From the IMG/VR virus record IMGVR_UViG_3300036791_000517, positions 1 through 61,573 of that record: DNA of 61,573 bases. One strand, given 5' to 3'. Within the stretch, counting starts at the first letter, position 1. Each line of letters begins with the position of its first letter. The notes below the pieces were generated by a model that did no database searches, was not told where the DNA came from, and saw nothing but the letters and a program-made list of their open reading frames with translations. This document shows, piece after piece, positions 15,944 through 23,532 of the stretch. The DNA comes from a virus. The translations under genes were made by a program, and so were the position numbers.

Positions 15944-16342
15944 TTACGATTTACGCGGTTTCACGTTCTTACTGGCGTAGACCAGCGCGGTCGCCGCCTT
16001 AACGGCGAACATGCAGGCCGTCTCGGCATGGGTGATGGCGACCGCCGAATGACGCGCCGCCTCATCGATTGCATGCCACACCGTGGAGGCTGGAACATCC
16101 TCCGGCATGCCGTCCTGCGGCAGCATCGGTTTCTTTTGGTCGCGCAATTTCTCGCAGGTCGTGATGAACGCGGCCGCCAGCAGATGAAGCTGACCGACTT
16201 GCATAAGCCTATCGGGGTTGAACCCGGCACGTACCTGACGCAGTGCAGTGTCGCTCACATCGACCATCAGATTGACCGTGCGTGACGCGGTCGGATCAGC
16301 GGCTTGCTGTTCCAGTTCTTCTTCCGTCAACATCGTTGGCAT
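15944..16342 (-). CDS. Acb2/Tad1-like small helical protein, 132 aa, possible anti-CBASS sponge
   Basis: The core (about 34-122) reads RQVRAGFNP, then LLAAAFITTCEKL, then AARHSAVAITHAETACMFA and VKAATAL. The last part fits the S-R-E-x-(S/A)-x-A-x-T-x-x-E-x-A-x-M-(W/F)-A-x-K-A helix of Acb2/Tad1-hairpin proteins, some of which sequester the cyclic nucleotide signals of CBASS and Thoeris immunity. Ligand binding here is inference; the wider family is common in phages and mostly uncharacterised. ATG 16342 has AAAGGA 7 bases upstream; ATG 16366 is in frame but lies in the terminator. The gene sits alone between the polymerase terminator and the promoter at 15906. Confidence 0.65.
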   Translation of the reverse strand: MPTMLTEEELEQQAADPTASRTVNLMVDVSDTALRQVRAGFNPDRLMQVGQLHLLAAAFITTCEKLRDQKKPMLPQDGMPEDVPASTVWHAIDEAARHSAVAITHAETACMFAVKAATALVYASKNVKPRKS

Positions 16343-16366
16343 GTCATGTTCCTTTCGTTTCGACAT

Positions 16367-16404
16367 AAAAAAAGGCCGCCCGGTGAGTTGGAACCGGACG
16401 GCCT
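16367..16404 (-). terminator. Intrinsic terminator after the DNA polymerase gene
   Basis: On the minus strand a GC-rich hairpin (6-bp and 5-bp stems separated by one mismatch, 8-base loop) is followed by seven T residues. It lies about 70 bases downstream of the polymerase stop codon. Confidence 0.85.
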
Positions 16405-16474
16405 ATTGATGGACCCTTAAACAGGAGAGAAAGGGCCACCCCCTCTAACGCAGCGTACATAGGCAAACTATGTG

Positions 16475-18370
16475 TCATTTACAATCGCCATAGCGCTGGC
16501 CCACGCCAACGTCACAGGCTAGCGGCAGGTTGGCCAGCCAGCTGGGTGGCCGGTTCATCTCCAATTCAGCCCAGATTTTCGCCGGTTCTACCTGGCTGAC
16601 AGGCACATGGTAGACCAGCTCGTCGTGCGCCGAATGGACCAGCCGAGCGCCTAAACTTTCCATCGGCACACGCAATCGGACCGCCGCCATCATGACGATA
16701 CAACGCGACAGATGCTGGCAAATCGTCTCCAGCAGAGAAGCGCCATAGGTCTTGCGGGTCTTGCGACCGTCACGGAAGAACCAGCCATTGAGTTCATAGT
16801 TGTAAGTTAGATCGGGGAAATAAATCGGCAACCCGGTCGGGCCGACCATCAGGTTCTTGTAGAACGTCACGCATTTTTTGGTCAACCCCTCGCCCTCGCC
16901 GATTTCCGGCAGGTCGGCCATCATCGACAGGATGCGGTCGAGCTCGCGCCAGGTACCGACAATGCGCTGCATGCGGGCGCGATAGGTGGTGACGGTGTCG
17001 ATCGCTGACTGATCGCTCAACACCACGGGCGTCTCAGTGTTGCGACTGTTCAGCCACACCGTGCGCTGGAATTTAAGCCAACCGCTGGCGTAGCCCAACT
17101 GCAGGATGCCGGTCTTACCGACGAAGCGTTCCGGCTTGTTGTCTTTGGTGATCGGACGACCGAACACCAAACTGGCGAAGGCCGCATAAACATCTTCGCC
17201 GCGCCGGAACTGCTCGACCAATTCCGTCTCGCCGCAGAACTCGGCAGCGACCCGTGCCTCGATCTGCTTGGCGTCAACCACCAGCAGGACGTAGCCGTCG
17301 TCAGCATAGATCGCCTGACGCAACTCCGATTCGCGCCCGAGGTTCTGCACGTTGAGATCCCAACCGCCGCCGAAGCGATGGGTGTGCGCCGCGCCGATGA
17401 TCACCGGCATGGGTAGACGGCAACGACCGTTGGGAAACTCCAGCTCGGCGATCTTGATAAAGCGTCTGCTGCGGGTTTCTTCGATGGTCGATTTGATTTC
17501 GAGCCGCGCCTCGACCACGCTTCGAACGACAAGGTTGGGATGTTCGAGCAGATCGATGAACTCCTGATCGCTCTTGGCGAAGGCGTAGGTCTGCTCCTGG
17601 GTGCGCGGCGAGGTTTTCATCGGCGGCTCGACTGCGAGCCTGCGCAGCACGTCGGCCAGCTTCTGGTTGCTCATCAGATCGCCCTTGGTGACGCCGAGCT
17701 GTTCGACCTGCGCCAGTGCCGCCGCTTTCTCTCTTAACACGGTGTCAAGGTGGCTGTGCAGCAGCACCTCGTCGACCTTGAGCACCGGCTCGGTCGTGCA
17801 GCGCGTGACCATGTCATGCAGCATCAGTTCGTCAGGCGGGACCAGCTGAAGCAGACGACGATAAATCTCGCGGCATAGCCAGGTATCGTGCAGGCAGTAT
17901 TCGACTTCGCGCTGCCACAGGTCACAGGCGATGATGTCGGCACGCGTCATGCCCTTCACTTCCTTGACCAGCGTGCCCTTGGCGGGCAGGCCGAAGTGAG
18001 CGGCGACGTCCTCAAGCCTGTGCGAGGGCAGGAGCGGGCCGAGCATGGTGCGCGACAGGGCGATGGTGTCGACGATGAAATCGGGGATGAAGTCGAAGCG
18101 CCATGCCATCACTGCCATGTCGAACTGAGCGTTGTGGCTGATCATGGCAATCTGCTTGCCCCAGCGTTGCTGGAATTTAAGCGACGCGATGAAGGTGGGG
18201 ATTTCCGGCCCGTCGATCAGCATTGGCGGATCGACAAGGTTAGCCACGCCAAGGCAGATCGCCTCGAAGCGCGGGTCAAGGATATACTCGGCCGGTGAGA
18301 TTTTCTTGAGCGAGTATTCCTGGGTGTAGAACGATTCATAATCGCAGAATAGCGCGATGACTGGGTCCAT
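16475..18370 (-). CDS. Family A DNA polymerase with 3'-5' exonuclease, 631 aa
   Basis: Exonuclease motifs: Asp10-x-Glu12 (FCDYESF), Asn80-x-x-Phe-Asp84 (SHNAQFD) and Tyr158-x-x-x-Asp162. Polymerase motif A is VVDAKQIEAR (Asp366, Glu371), motif B GKTGILQLGYASG (Lys419, Tyr427) and motif C HDE (582-584). All catalytic residues are present, so it should be an active, proofreading replicase. Length is close to T7-type polymerases. ATG 18370 is preferred to the TTG at 18385. It has its own upstream and downstream terminators, so it is separated transcriptionally from its neighbours. A near-match operator palindrome (17734-17748) lies within it. Confidence 0.92.
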   Translation of the reverse strand: MDPVIALFCDYESFYTQEYSLKKISPAEYILDPRFEAICLGVANLVDPPMLIDGPEIPTFIASLKFQQRWGKQIAMISHNAQFDMAVMAWRFDFIPDFIVDTIALSRTMLGPLLPSHRLEDVAAHFGLPAKGTLVKEVKGMTRADIIACDLWQREVEYCLHDTWLCREIYRRLLQLVPPDELMLHDMVTRCTTEPVLKVDEVLLHSHLDTVLREKAAALAQVEQLGVTKGDLMSNQKLADVLRRLAVEPPMKTSPRTQEQTYAFAKSDQEFIDLLEHPNLVVRSVVEARLEIKSTIEETRSRRFIKIAELEFPNGRCRLPMPVIIGAAHTHRFGGGWDLNVQNLGRESELRQAIYADDGYVLLVVDAKQIEARVAAEFCGETELVEQFRRGEDVYAAFASLVFGRPITKDNKPERFVGKTGILQLGYASGWLKFQRTVWLNSRNTETPVVLSDQSAIDTVTTYRARMQRIVGTWRELDRILSMMADLPEIGEGEGLTKKCVTFYKNLMVGPTGLPIYFPDLTYNYELNGWFFRDGRKTRKTYGASLLETICQHLSRCIVMMAAVRLRVPMESLGARLVHSAHDELVYHVPVSQVEPAKIWAELEMNRPPSWLANLPLACDVGVGQRYGDCK

Positions 18371-18383
18371 ATTGCACCTGGAC

Positions 18384-18414
18384 AAAAAAGGGGGCTGCCC
18401 GGTAAGGCAGCCCC
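18384..18414 (-). terminator. Intrinsic terminator upstream of the polymerase gene
   Basis: On the minus strand a perfect 9-bp stem (GGGGCTGCC/GGCAGCCCC) with a 6-base loop is followed by a six-T run. It ends the small-gene transcript from 18604 just before the polymerase start. Confidence 0.85.
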
Positions 18415-18430
18415 GAGGTTAAATCAAAAT

Positions 18431-18604
18431 TCAACTGATGTCTTTGAGGTAGCGCAGCAGATCTTCCTTGCAGTCAGTCACTGCTACGCCATTGCCGTAG
18501 CGATCGCTGATGTTAACAGCGACCGATTTTACGTAGGTTTCCCACGCATCGGTGAGCGCTTCGATGCGCTTATAAAGTTCGTTGTACTCTTGTCTGGTTA
18601 ACAT
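18431..18604 (-). CDS. Small protein, 57 aa, start codon inside an operator palindrome
   Basis: ATG 18604 to TGA 18431. The N-terminus is helical (LTRQEYNELYKRIEAL) and the rest is acidic with no recognised domain. The start codon is the centre of TTGACATCATGTTAA, so a protein bound to the palindrome would cover it. No ribosome binding site is obvious. It is followed by a strong terminator. The ORF is below the usual length cutoff but has coding character similar to its neighbours. Confidence 0.55.
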   Translation of the reverse strand: MLTRQEYNELYKRIEALTDAWETYVKSVAVNISDRYGNGVAVTDCKEDLLRYLKDIS

Positions 18605-18612
18605 GATGTCAA
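18598..18612. promoter_or_regulatory. Operator-like palindrome over a start codon
   Basis: TTAACATGATGTCAA (one mismatch to TTGACA-N3-TGTCAA) spans the ATG of the 57-aa gene and lies between it and the upstream gene. Confidence 0.55.
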
Positions 18613-18833
18613 TGCCTCATCTGCTCGATGGTAATCGAATGGATGTCGTACGGTCCCGAGCAACCCCTGCCGGGTTTGCCGTAGACCGCTTGACCCTGCG
18701 TCAACTGCTGAAAGCTGTCGCGCATGGCGAGGTCGAAAGCGTACACAAAGTCAGCCTCGACGACGCCCTTGGTCGTCCATGTCTGGCCGCCAGCACCGCT
18801 GCCCTTGATGGTGTAGTGGTAAGTTTTAACCAT
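18609..18833 (-). CDS. Hypothetical protein, 74 aa
   Basis: ATG 18833 overlaps the end of the preceding gene (ATGGTTAA) and has GGGGGA upstream; the longer 96-residue version lacks these signals. An N-terminal beta-strand (KTYHYTIKG) is followed by GGQTWTTKGVVEADF and a helix LAMRDSFQQLTQG. The layout suggests a small single-domain protein. Function unknown. Confidence 0.65.
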   Translation of the reverse strand: MVKTYHYTIKGSGAGGQTWTTKGVVEADFVYAFDLAMRDSFQQLTQGQAVYGKPGRGCSGPYDIHSITIEQMRH

Positions 18834-19038
18834 CGTGTCCCCCAGTAACATCATCCGTAAAATAATTGTGCAGCCACCATTGGAAGATGTGATTCTCATA
18901 ACGCTGACGGACAGGGTACCCGGCCTTGCGTAGCAGCGCGGCTATCTCATTCAAGGTCTCTGATGTCCATTCTTTACCGTCGAGCAGACTTTGAATGTTC
19001 GCAATCAGATCAGTCAGTTGATTCATTCGATCGATCAT
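18826..19038 (-). CDS. Hypothetical protein, 70 aa
   Basis: ATG 19038 has AGGGAG 6 bases upstream. Two helices (LTDLIANIQSLLDG and ETLNEIAALLRKAG) are followed by an aromatic segment, HIFQWWLHNYF. No family recognised. Its stop codon overlaps the start of the 74-aa gene, so the pair is co-translated. Confidence 0.65.
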   Translation of the reverse strand: MIDRMNQLTDLIANIQSLLDGKEWTSETLNEIAALLRKAGYPVRQRYENHIFQWWLHNYFTDDVTGGHDG

Positions 19039-19050
19039 AGTGATCTCCCT

Positions 19051-19242
19051 TCATGATGCTGGTACCGGGCGCCAAACGCTGATGATCTCTTCGTTACGAA
19101 CGCGCAGCGGCGCATCGCCGGTTGGCGTCGGGATCATCCCAATGACACCCCACGAATGCACTTCTTCTATGATCAGCAGCAGGCCATTGGCCCAATGCTC
19201 ACCAGTGTTAAGGCGAATAACGTCGCCGATCTGTGGCTTCAT
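19051..19242 (-). CDS. Hypothetical protein, 63 aa
   Basis: ATG 19242 overlaps the TGA of the upstream ORF (ATGA) and has GAGGG upstream. Mostly beta: PQIGDVIRLNTGEHW, GLLLIIEEVHSWGVIG and NEEIISVWRPVP, suggesting a small SH3-like barrel. Function unknown. Confidence 0.65.
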   Translation of the reverse strand: MKPQIGDVIRLNTGEHWANGLLLIIEEVHSWGVIGMIPTPTGDAPLRVRNEEIISVWRPVPAS

Positions 19243-19466
19243 GGTCTGCCCTCGCGTCGCTTAACCTCTGGGGTTGGTGCCATCTGATTGATCTCCCCGA
19301 TGCTGAGCGGCTTGCGCCATTGGATTGAATGCCGCTCAAATTCTTTGATCAGCTTCTCGTTCGTGCCAAGCACGCGCGTGTAGTGATAGCAAAGCGTCTG
19401 CAGGTGACGCCGTGTCTTGCGGTCCCAACGGGACACTTCCACCAGTGGCTGAACCGCCAATGACAA
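19239..19466 (-). CDS. C-terminal half of a protein split by an in-frame TGA (or separate 75-aa ORF)
   Basis: This frame is open from just after the TGA of the 43-aa ORF at 19500. The 11 residues between that TGA and the first usable start, TTG 19466, read TVYAGGRPLWH, which looks like coding sequence. Nothing like a normal start with a well-placed ribosome binding site exists. The most economical reading is one 129-residue protein interrupted by TGA at 19502-19500, through mutation, sequence error or readthrough. A contact-rich helix LQTLCYHYTRVLG and a basic tail follow. Function unknown. Confidence 0.5.
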   Translation of the reverse strand: MSLAVQPLVEVSRWDRKTRRHLQTLCYHYTRVLGTNEKLIKEFERHSIQWRKPLSIGEINQMAPTPEVKRREGRP

Positions 19467-19499
19467 ATGCCATAGCGGCCGCCCTCCGGCGTAAACGGT

Positions 19500-19631
19500 T
19501 CATTCCATGCCGATGTTGACCGTCAGCACAGCGCTAACATCATGCTCCATGAACCAGCTGTGTCCGGTCAGTATATGCTTCTCCGGATCGAACACCGGGT
19601 GAGCCAGGGCGAAAATCGCTTGTTTGTGCAT
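19500..19631 (-). CDS. N-terminal half of the same TGA-split protein, 43 aa
   Basis: ATG 19631 is preceded by AGGAG at 8 bases, with a perfect operator palindrome 17 bases upstream. It reads MHKQAIFALAHPVFDPEKH, continues in a similar style and ends in VNIGME before TGA. The reading frame continues, still coding-like, for another 86 codons (see 19239-19466). On its own it would be a peptide with no recognised function. Confidence 0.55.
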   Translation of the reverse strand: MHKQAIFALAHPVFDPEKHILTGHSWFMEHDVSAVLTVNIGME

Positions 19632-19647
19632 TTTACTTTCTCCTCTC

Positions 19648-19662
19648 TTGACATGATGTCAA
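19648..19662. promoter_or_regulatory. Perfect operator palindrome TTGACATGATGTCAA
   Basis: It lies directly upstream of the ribosome binding site of the gene at 19631 and overlaps the stop codon of the 453-aa gene. It matches TTGACA-N3-TGTCAA exactly. Confidence 0.7.
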
Positions 19663-21020
19663 CTTTGCTCGCTGCGTTTGACGACGTAGTCGTGGTGGAC
19701 CCAGCCGAGTGATGGATCACCCCGGACGTGCTCGTGGATCAGTCGCGAGTACGCCATGCACTTACCGCACAGGCGGTAACCTTCCTCGTAGTCGTAGGTC
19801 CAGTCATGCTCGTCGGGCCTGCACCAAGCCTTGGGCAGGTCAGGCATGTAGGTGCGCCAGTGCGAGCGCACCGGGTGAGCCTTGTGCTTGCGTGATGTAT
19901 TGCGCAGGTAACGCTCGATGTACGGCACCGGCTTGGTCTTAGGCAGGCGCAAGGTCACCCGATGATAGTCGAGCGCCTTCACCTTGCCCGTCAGTCCGGT
20001 GCGCACCTGATGCATGGGCTGGACATAGTTGGTCCTGACCGGCACCTCGTTCAGCATGGCCAGCACGGTGACGATCCAGCGCATCATGCCGGTGAACTCG
20101 GTGGTCTCGGTTATAATCAAGTCAGCGATTACATCACCGGCATTGCGTCGATCACCGACGATCGCCGCGATGATCCCGCGCATGCGTCCGGTGCCGAGAG
20201 CGCCATGACGCAGGAGATACTGCGGCAGGCGCAGGCTCTTCATGTCGTCGAGCGTGTCGATCACCGTGCTCTTGCCTTTCTCAGAGTAGCCCCACAGCGA
20301 CGCCGCACCGAGCGTTGCCATCACATGGCTATCGGCACGCTCAGGCAGCATCGGCACGCAGCCTTTATCTCTGCCCTCCGTCATGGTGAAGACATGCTCG
20401 CGGGTCGAGAAGAAATAGCAGATGGTCGTGCCGATCAAACCGTAGTTGCCGTGCGTCTCGCAGATCATCTCGATCACGGCCTCGGTGTCGCTCAGACGCC
20501 GGATCAAACAACCCAGCCGGTTGGCTACATCGTCATATTTGAACTTGCTGTCATCCATGTTGTGGAGGGCGCGCATGGTCCGCACTTTGGTCAGCAAGTC
20601 GAACTCGATCCACGTCGTCTCGTACGGCATGGTGGCGAACTGCACGCGGTAGAGCAGCTTCTCCGGCTTGCAGGTCGAGCTCACCTCGGTGGCGTAGCGC
20701 ACGAACTCGTTGTCGAGCACGAAGCGCTGCGCCTGACGCATGTCATGCCGGTAGGATTGTAGAAGCGGCTCGATCTTTTTCGCATCATGTGCCTTCAGCC
20801 AGAGCCGCTTAGGCAGCGTGTAGGTCGCGGCGACGAACTGGTCGGCCAGTGATGTCTCTTCTCGCAGTGCCTGCTCAGCCATTGCTTGGGCGCGCGGGTT
20901 GCCCGACAGCAACGCCTCGGCGAAATCCATGGCGGGCGACTTGCCGCCAGTCACGCTGGGTATCTCACCCGGCTGCCATTGAATAGTGCCTGACTTGATC
21001 GTCTTTGGTGGTTTAGACAT
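19659..21020 (-). CDS. Conserved phage protein, 453 aa, early gene with strong promoter
   Basis: ATG 21020 has GAGGAGGAAGTC upstream and a perfect-consensus promoter 18-46 bases before it. The protein is mostly helical in the N-terminal third (about 35-130), mixed alpha/beta in the middle (about 130-330, including GNYGLIGTTICYFF), and ends with a CGKC pair near residue 421 that may form half a zinc site. I do not recognise the family. Size, position and the best promoter in the leftward block suggest an important early protein. Confidence 0.78.
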   Translation of the reverse strand: MSKPPKTIKSGTIQWQPGEIPSVTGGKSPAMDFAEALLSGNPRAQAMAEQALREETSLADQFVAATYTLPKRLWLKAHDAKKIEPLLQSYRHDMRQAQRFVLDNEFVRYATEVSSTCKPEKLLYRVQFATMPYETTWIEFDLLTKVRTMRALHNMDDSKFKYDDVANRLGCLIRRLSDTEAVIEMICETHGNYGLIGTTICYFFSTREHVFTMTEGRDKGCVPMLPERADSHVMATLGAASLWGYSEKGKSTVIDTLDDMKSLRLPQYLLRHGALGTGRMRGIIAAIVGDRRNAGDVIADLIITETTEFTGMMRWIVTVLAMLNEVPVRTNYVQPMHQVRTGLTGKVKALDYHRVTLRLPKTKPVPYIERYLRNTSRKHKAHPVRSHWRTYMPDLPKAWCRPDEHDWTYDYEEGYRLCGKCMAYSRLIHEHVRGDPSLGWVHHDYVVKRSEQS

Positions 21021-21037
21021 GACTTCCTCCTCATGGA

Positions 21038-21066
21038 ATTATACTTCCCCCTTGACACCATGTCAA
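21038..21066 (-). promoter_or_regulatory. Perfect-consensus sigma70 promoter with embedded operator
   Basis: On the minus strand TTGACA (21066-21061), exactly 17 bases, then TATAAT (21043-21038): both hexamers match consensus. The -35 box is one arm of the perfect palindrome TTGACACCATGTCAA (21052-21066). It drives the 453-aa gene. Such a strong promoter with a built-in operator is typical of repressed or switch-controlled early transcription. Confidence 0.85.
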
Positions 21067-21080
21067 GAGGGAAGTCTCGG

Positions 21081-21170
21081 TTATTTCTTGCCGAACGTGC
21101 GGACCAACACCACGGCAAAGATCGTACAGCAGATGAGAAACAATGCGATCAGCCAGCACAGGCAGATCAT
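21081..21170 (-). CDS. Membrane peptide, 29 aa
   Basis: ATG 21170 overlaps the TGA of the HTH gene (ATGA). One hydrophobic helix with three cysteines (LCWLIALFLICCTIFAVV) is followed by a short basic tail RTFGKK, which would put the C-terminus in the cytoplasm by the positive-inside rule. Function unknown. Very short, so confidence is limited. Confidence 0.45.
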   Translation of the reverse strand: MICLCWLIALFLICCTIFAVVLVRTFGKK

Positions 21171-21472
21171 TTCTTGCCGTTTCTCATTTTCGCCCACACG
21201 CGCTGATAGCCGATGGCCCGTCCGGCTGCTTCGAGCGTGGCGTTCTGCGGTCGTCGGGTCTTACCCTCGAACCACTGCTTGACGGTACCGGCTGATGGCC
21301 CGCCTTGCTCTTCGACTTCCTTGTAATCGGCACGAGCAAGGTTACGTTTGCCGAAATGGTCCTGCATGATGGTGCGGATCGCGTCTATTGCAGGATCTTT
21401 ATTTACAAAAACGTACGCCTGATAAATTCTCATTGTACCTTTTGGCGTGCGCTCTGTTGGCCGTTTACTCAT
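21167..21472 (-). CDS. Helix-turn-helix DNA-binding protein (Xre-like), 101 aa
   Basis: The C-terminal half reads EEQGGPSAGTVKQWFEGKTR, then RPQ..TLEAAGRAIGY, the usual spacing of an Xre-type helix-turn-helix with recognition helix about 59-72. It probably regulates phage transcription and is one of two candidates to bind the TTGACA-N3-TGTCAA sites. ATG 21472 has GGAGG 5 bases upstream and overlaps the TAA of the HNH gene (TAATG); ATG 21484 lies inside that gene and is less likely. Confidence 0.75.
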   Translation of the reverse strand: MSKRPTERTPKGTMRIYQAYVFVNKDPAIDAIRTIMQDHFGKRNLARADYKEVEEQGGPSAGTVKQWFEGKTRRPQNATLEAAGRAIGYQRVWAKMRNGKK

Positions 21473-21879
21473 TATTTCCTCCATCGCACGCGGTTATTAG
21501 CTGCGATTTTTGCTTTCGCCTCTGCTGTATGTTTCAGCCCAATATGACCAGCTGATCTCACTGATCTCGCAACAGGATTGCGCTTGTACATATCGTTCAC
21601 GTTCATAGTCTGGGTTCCTTTGTAGAGATGTTTCGGATCGACGCACCATTCATGGTCACACGTATGCAATACGAGATCGCGCTTCATGCTTGCTGGTGTG
21701 CGAGGGATTGGCGCTATGTTAAGATGATAGGAAAGTCGTGACGGTTTCCACGGCTCGCCTTCATACATGATTTGCTTGCGACCTTTGGTGCACGGACCAG
21801 CCATTTTTCGATGGCCAATCTTTTTCTTAAAAATCGCAAGGCATTTGCCGACTCGAACAGTAGGCCGGGGAAACTTCAC
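21472..21879 (-). CDS. HNH homing-type endonuclease, 135 aa, GTG start
   Basis: The HNH core reads LHTCDHEWCVDPKHLYKGT, followed by N.NDMYKRN, the classic layout of phage free-standing HNH endonucleases. A C-terminal basic tail (HTAEAKAKIAANNRVRWRK) resembles NUMOD-type DNA-binding helices. GTG 21879 has AAGGA 6 bases upstream and overlaps the preceding TGA (GTGA). Such genes are often mobile and inserted between unrelated genes, here directly beside the Xre-like regulator. Confidence 0.8.
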   Translation of the reverse strand: MKFPRPTVRVGKCLAIFKKKIGHRKMAGPCTKGRKQIMYEGEPWKPSRLSYHLNIAPIPRTPASMKRDLVLHTCDHEWCVDPKHLYKGTQTMNVNDMYKRNPVARSVRSAGHIGLKHTAEAKAKIAANNRVRWRK

Positions 21880-22262
21880 TTGGCATCCTTAGACGGCACC
21901 AGCCGCCACAGATTGCCTGGGCCACCGAGCACCTTTGGTCCTTTCTTGATCAGACCACGAGCGACTGCGTTGTTGATGTAGTGGCTATAACTCGTCTGAG
22001 CGAGACCGAGCTTGCCGATGATCTCGCGCGCCTGACCGCCGGTTATCTCAGTCAAATTGTGGTTGTGCATGTAATCGATCAACAACTCATGCGCCCGACC
22101 TGACTTGGGATGGCGCGGCTGGTTCGGTTGCTTCGGTTTCGTCCCGTTCAGCGGGTTAGTGCCTGCCACCGGCAGGACATTGAGATCGCGCGCCAAGCCT
22201 GCCAGAGCATGCATGACAGTCGCCAGGTTTTTGTCGTCCACTAGGAATTCGATGCGGAACAC
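21876..22262 (-). CDS. Winged-helix-like protein, 128 aa, GTG start
   Basis: The C-terminal part (about 55-120) reads HELLIDYMHNHNLTEITGGQ, AREIIGKLGLAQTSYSHYIN and NAVARGLIKKG, a helix-turn-helix with wing as in winged-helix DNA-binding domains. The N-terminal strand-helix (MFRIEFLVDDKNLATVMHAL) may form a separate subdomain. GTG 22262 follows AAGGAG at 6 bases. A second possible transcription regulator of the leftward block. Confidence 0.65.
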   Translation of the reverse strand: MFRIEFLVDDKNLATVMHALAGLARDLNVLPVAGTNPLNGTKPKQPNQPRHPKSGRAHELLIDYMHNHNLTEITGGQAREIIGKLGLAQTSYSHYINNAVARGLIKKGPKVLGGPGNLWRLVPSKDAK

Positions 22263-22289
22263 GGTTATCTCCTTGGTTTGCGTTACAGG

Positions 22290-22379
22290 TCATTCATCGT
22301 CGAGCCAATACATCGCTGCCCTCACAATCACACAGAGCGCGATGAAGAACAGCAATGCATAGACATCTTGGTCATCCAC
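22290..22379 (-). CDS. Single-span membrane peptide, 29 aa, GTG start
   Basis: GTG 22379 follows GGAGG at about 9 bases. It has an acidic N-terminus, one hydrophobic helix (YALLFFIALCVIVRAAMYW) and an acidic C-terminus. It fills the gap between two well-defined genes. Function unknown; very short. Confidence 0.42.
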   Translation of the reverse strand: MDDQDVYALLFFIALCVIVRAAMYWLDDE

Positions 22380-22384
22380 GAATG

Positions 22385-23014
22385 TCAGCCTCCATAGTTA
22401 GAGAGAAGTTCCTTGTCGAACAACGCAATCGCCAGCTGGGTCGTTTCATCGACCATCCAGCTGAACGTTTTATAAGTTGGTTCGACCCAGTACGGCATGA
22501 GCCTGGCGCCACGCAGGTACTGCTCCATGCCAGGCGCCACATCCTCAAGATGATTGGCATCGAAACCGAGCCACCACAGGCCGTGCGGGCAGTCGTCGTG
22601 GCACAGCGTGTGCACACGAATCCATTCGGACCAGCCGACAAAGGTCGACGTGTCGCCCTTGCGATCCTCGCGCAAGTGCCGGGCCGAGTCGCCTTGCGGC
22701 CACACCAGACTCTCGGTCAGCCACTTCTCGCGGATCAAGCGGTAACGGATCCATTCATCCTCGGCCAACGGATGACAGTAGGCGGCGTAGGTCAGACCGC
22801 CATGCACGGTGACGTCGACCTCTTTGTAATCCTTGCCTGCCAGCGGATGGTTGGGGTTGAGCCCGACATAACCGCACCAGCTACCTATTGGACCACGCCG
22901 GATCGTGCAGCGTGCGCCAGTTGTTTCCTCGACCCAGATCGCCCGGTCGGGTTCGTCATCCCAGGGACCGCTCGGCCAACCCGCGCGGTCAACGATGTTG
23001 TCGAATGTATCCAT
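22385..23014 (-). CDS. Conserved phage protein of unknown function, 209 aa
   Basis: Segments RRGPIGSWCGYVGLNPNHPL, VHGGLTYAAYC and LWWLGFDANHLEDVAPG match a protein I have seen repeatedly in unrelated phages and some bacteria, always without a known activity. The conserved His, Cys and Asp residues could form a metal or catalytic site. ATG 23014 overlaps the TGA of the upstream gene by one base. Confidence 0.8.
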   Translation of the reverse strand: MDTFDNIVDRAGWPSGPWDDEPDRAIWVEETTGARCTIRRGPIGSWCGYVGLNPNHPLAGKDYKEVDVTVHGGLTYAAYCHPLAEDEWIRYRLIREKWLTESLVWPQGDSARHLREDRKGDTSTFVGWSEWIRVHTLCHDDCPHGLWWLGFDANHLEDVAPGMEQYLRGARLMPYWVEPTYKTFSWMVDETTQLAIALFDKELLSNYGG

Positions 23015-23532
23015 CAGTGTTCGGTTGGTTTATCGACCGCCATACGGCCGGTGATGAACGAATCCTTCGCCCTATTGTCGAGGATGTGTGGTGCAGCAAG
23101 CTTGCGGGTCTTGGGATCGATCAGGCAGATCGCCATGATCTGCTCGCTGCCGTGGATAACACTGAACATCACAGCTTCCTTGCGATCGGGATGTTCGGAA
23201 ATGCCTTCCTCTGCAGGACGACCTTTGGTGTAGTCATCGACACTTTTCCGGTCGTCACTTATCAGTGTCCAGATCTCGCTGATAAAAATGACACCAGCAA
23301 CGGCGTCGACATTTCTGGCCAGAGATTTCTGCAGACCGGCGACGACGTCTTTCGATTCGATCGAACCGAAATCAGCAACGCCCACTGGCATGACTTCACC
23401 GCCGTAACCACACACCAGCAGCATTGGCGAATGCTGATCGCCGGAACTGACAATCTTCTGCGCGCCGTCAATCAGCTTAGGCAGCAGCTTGTCCAGCCAT
23501 TTGCGGAAATCAAACCCTATTGGCTCATGCAT
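23014..23532 (-). CDS. Conserved hypothetical protein, 172 aa
   Basis: ATG 23532 has AAGGAG upstream and an operator palindrome 11 bases upstream. An alpha/beta protein with MLLVCGYGGEVMPVGV, GVIFISEIWTL and SEHPDRKEAVMFSV segments; the S-x-H-P-x-R-x-E element looks conserved. Function unknown. It is the first gene after a terminator, so it opens a new leftward unit under operator control. Confidence 0.75.
   Translation of the reverse strand: MHEPIGFDFRKWLDKLLPKLIDGAQKIVSSGDQHSPMLLVCGYGGEVMPVGVADFGSIESKDVVAGLQKSLARNVDAVAGVIFISEIWTLISDDRKSVDDYTKGRPAEEGISEHPDRKEAVMFSVIHGSEQIMAICLIDPKTRKLAAPHILDNRAKDSFITGRMAVDKPTEH

Noticed and set aside
19239-19631. Genome-wide TGA recoding
   Set aside because: Many genes here clearly end in TGA, often overlapping the next ATG, so the standard code is in use.
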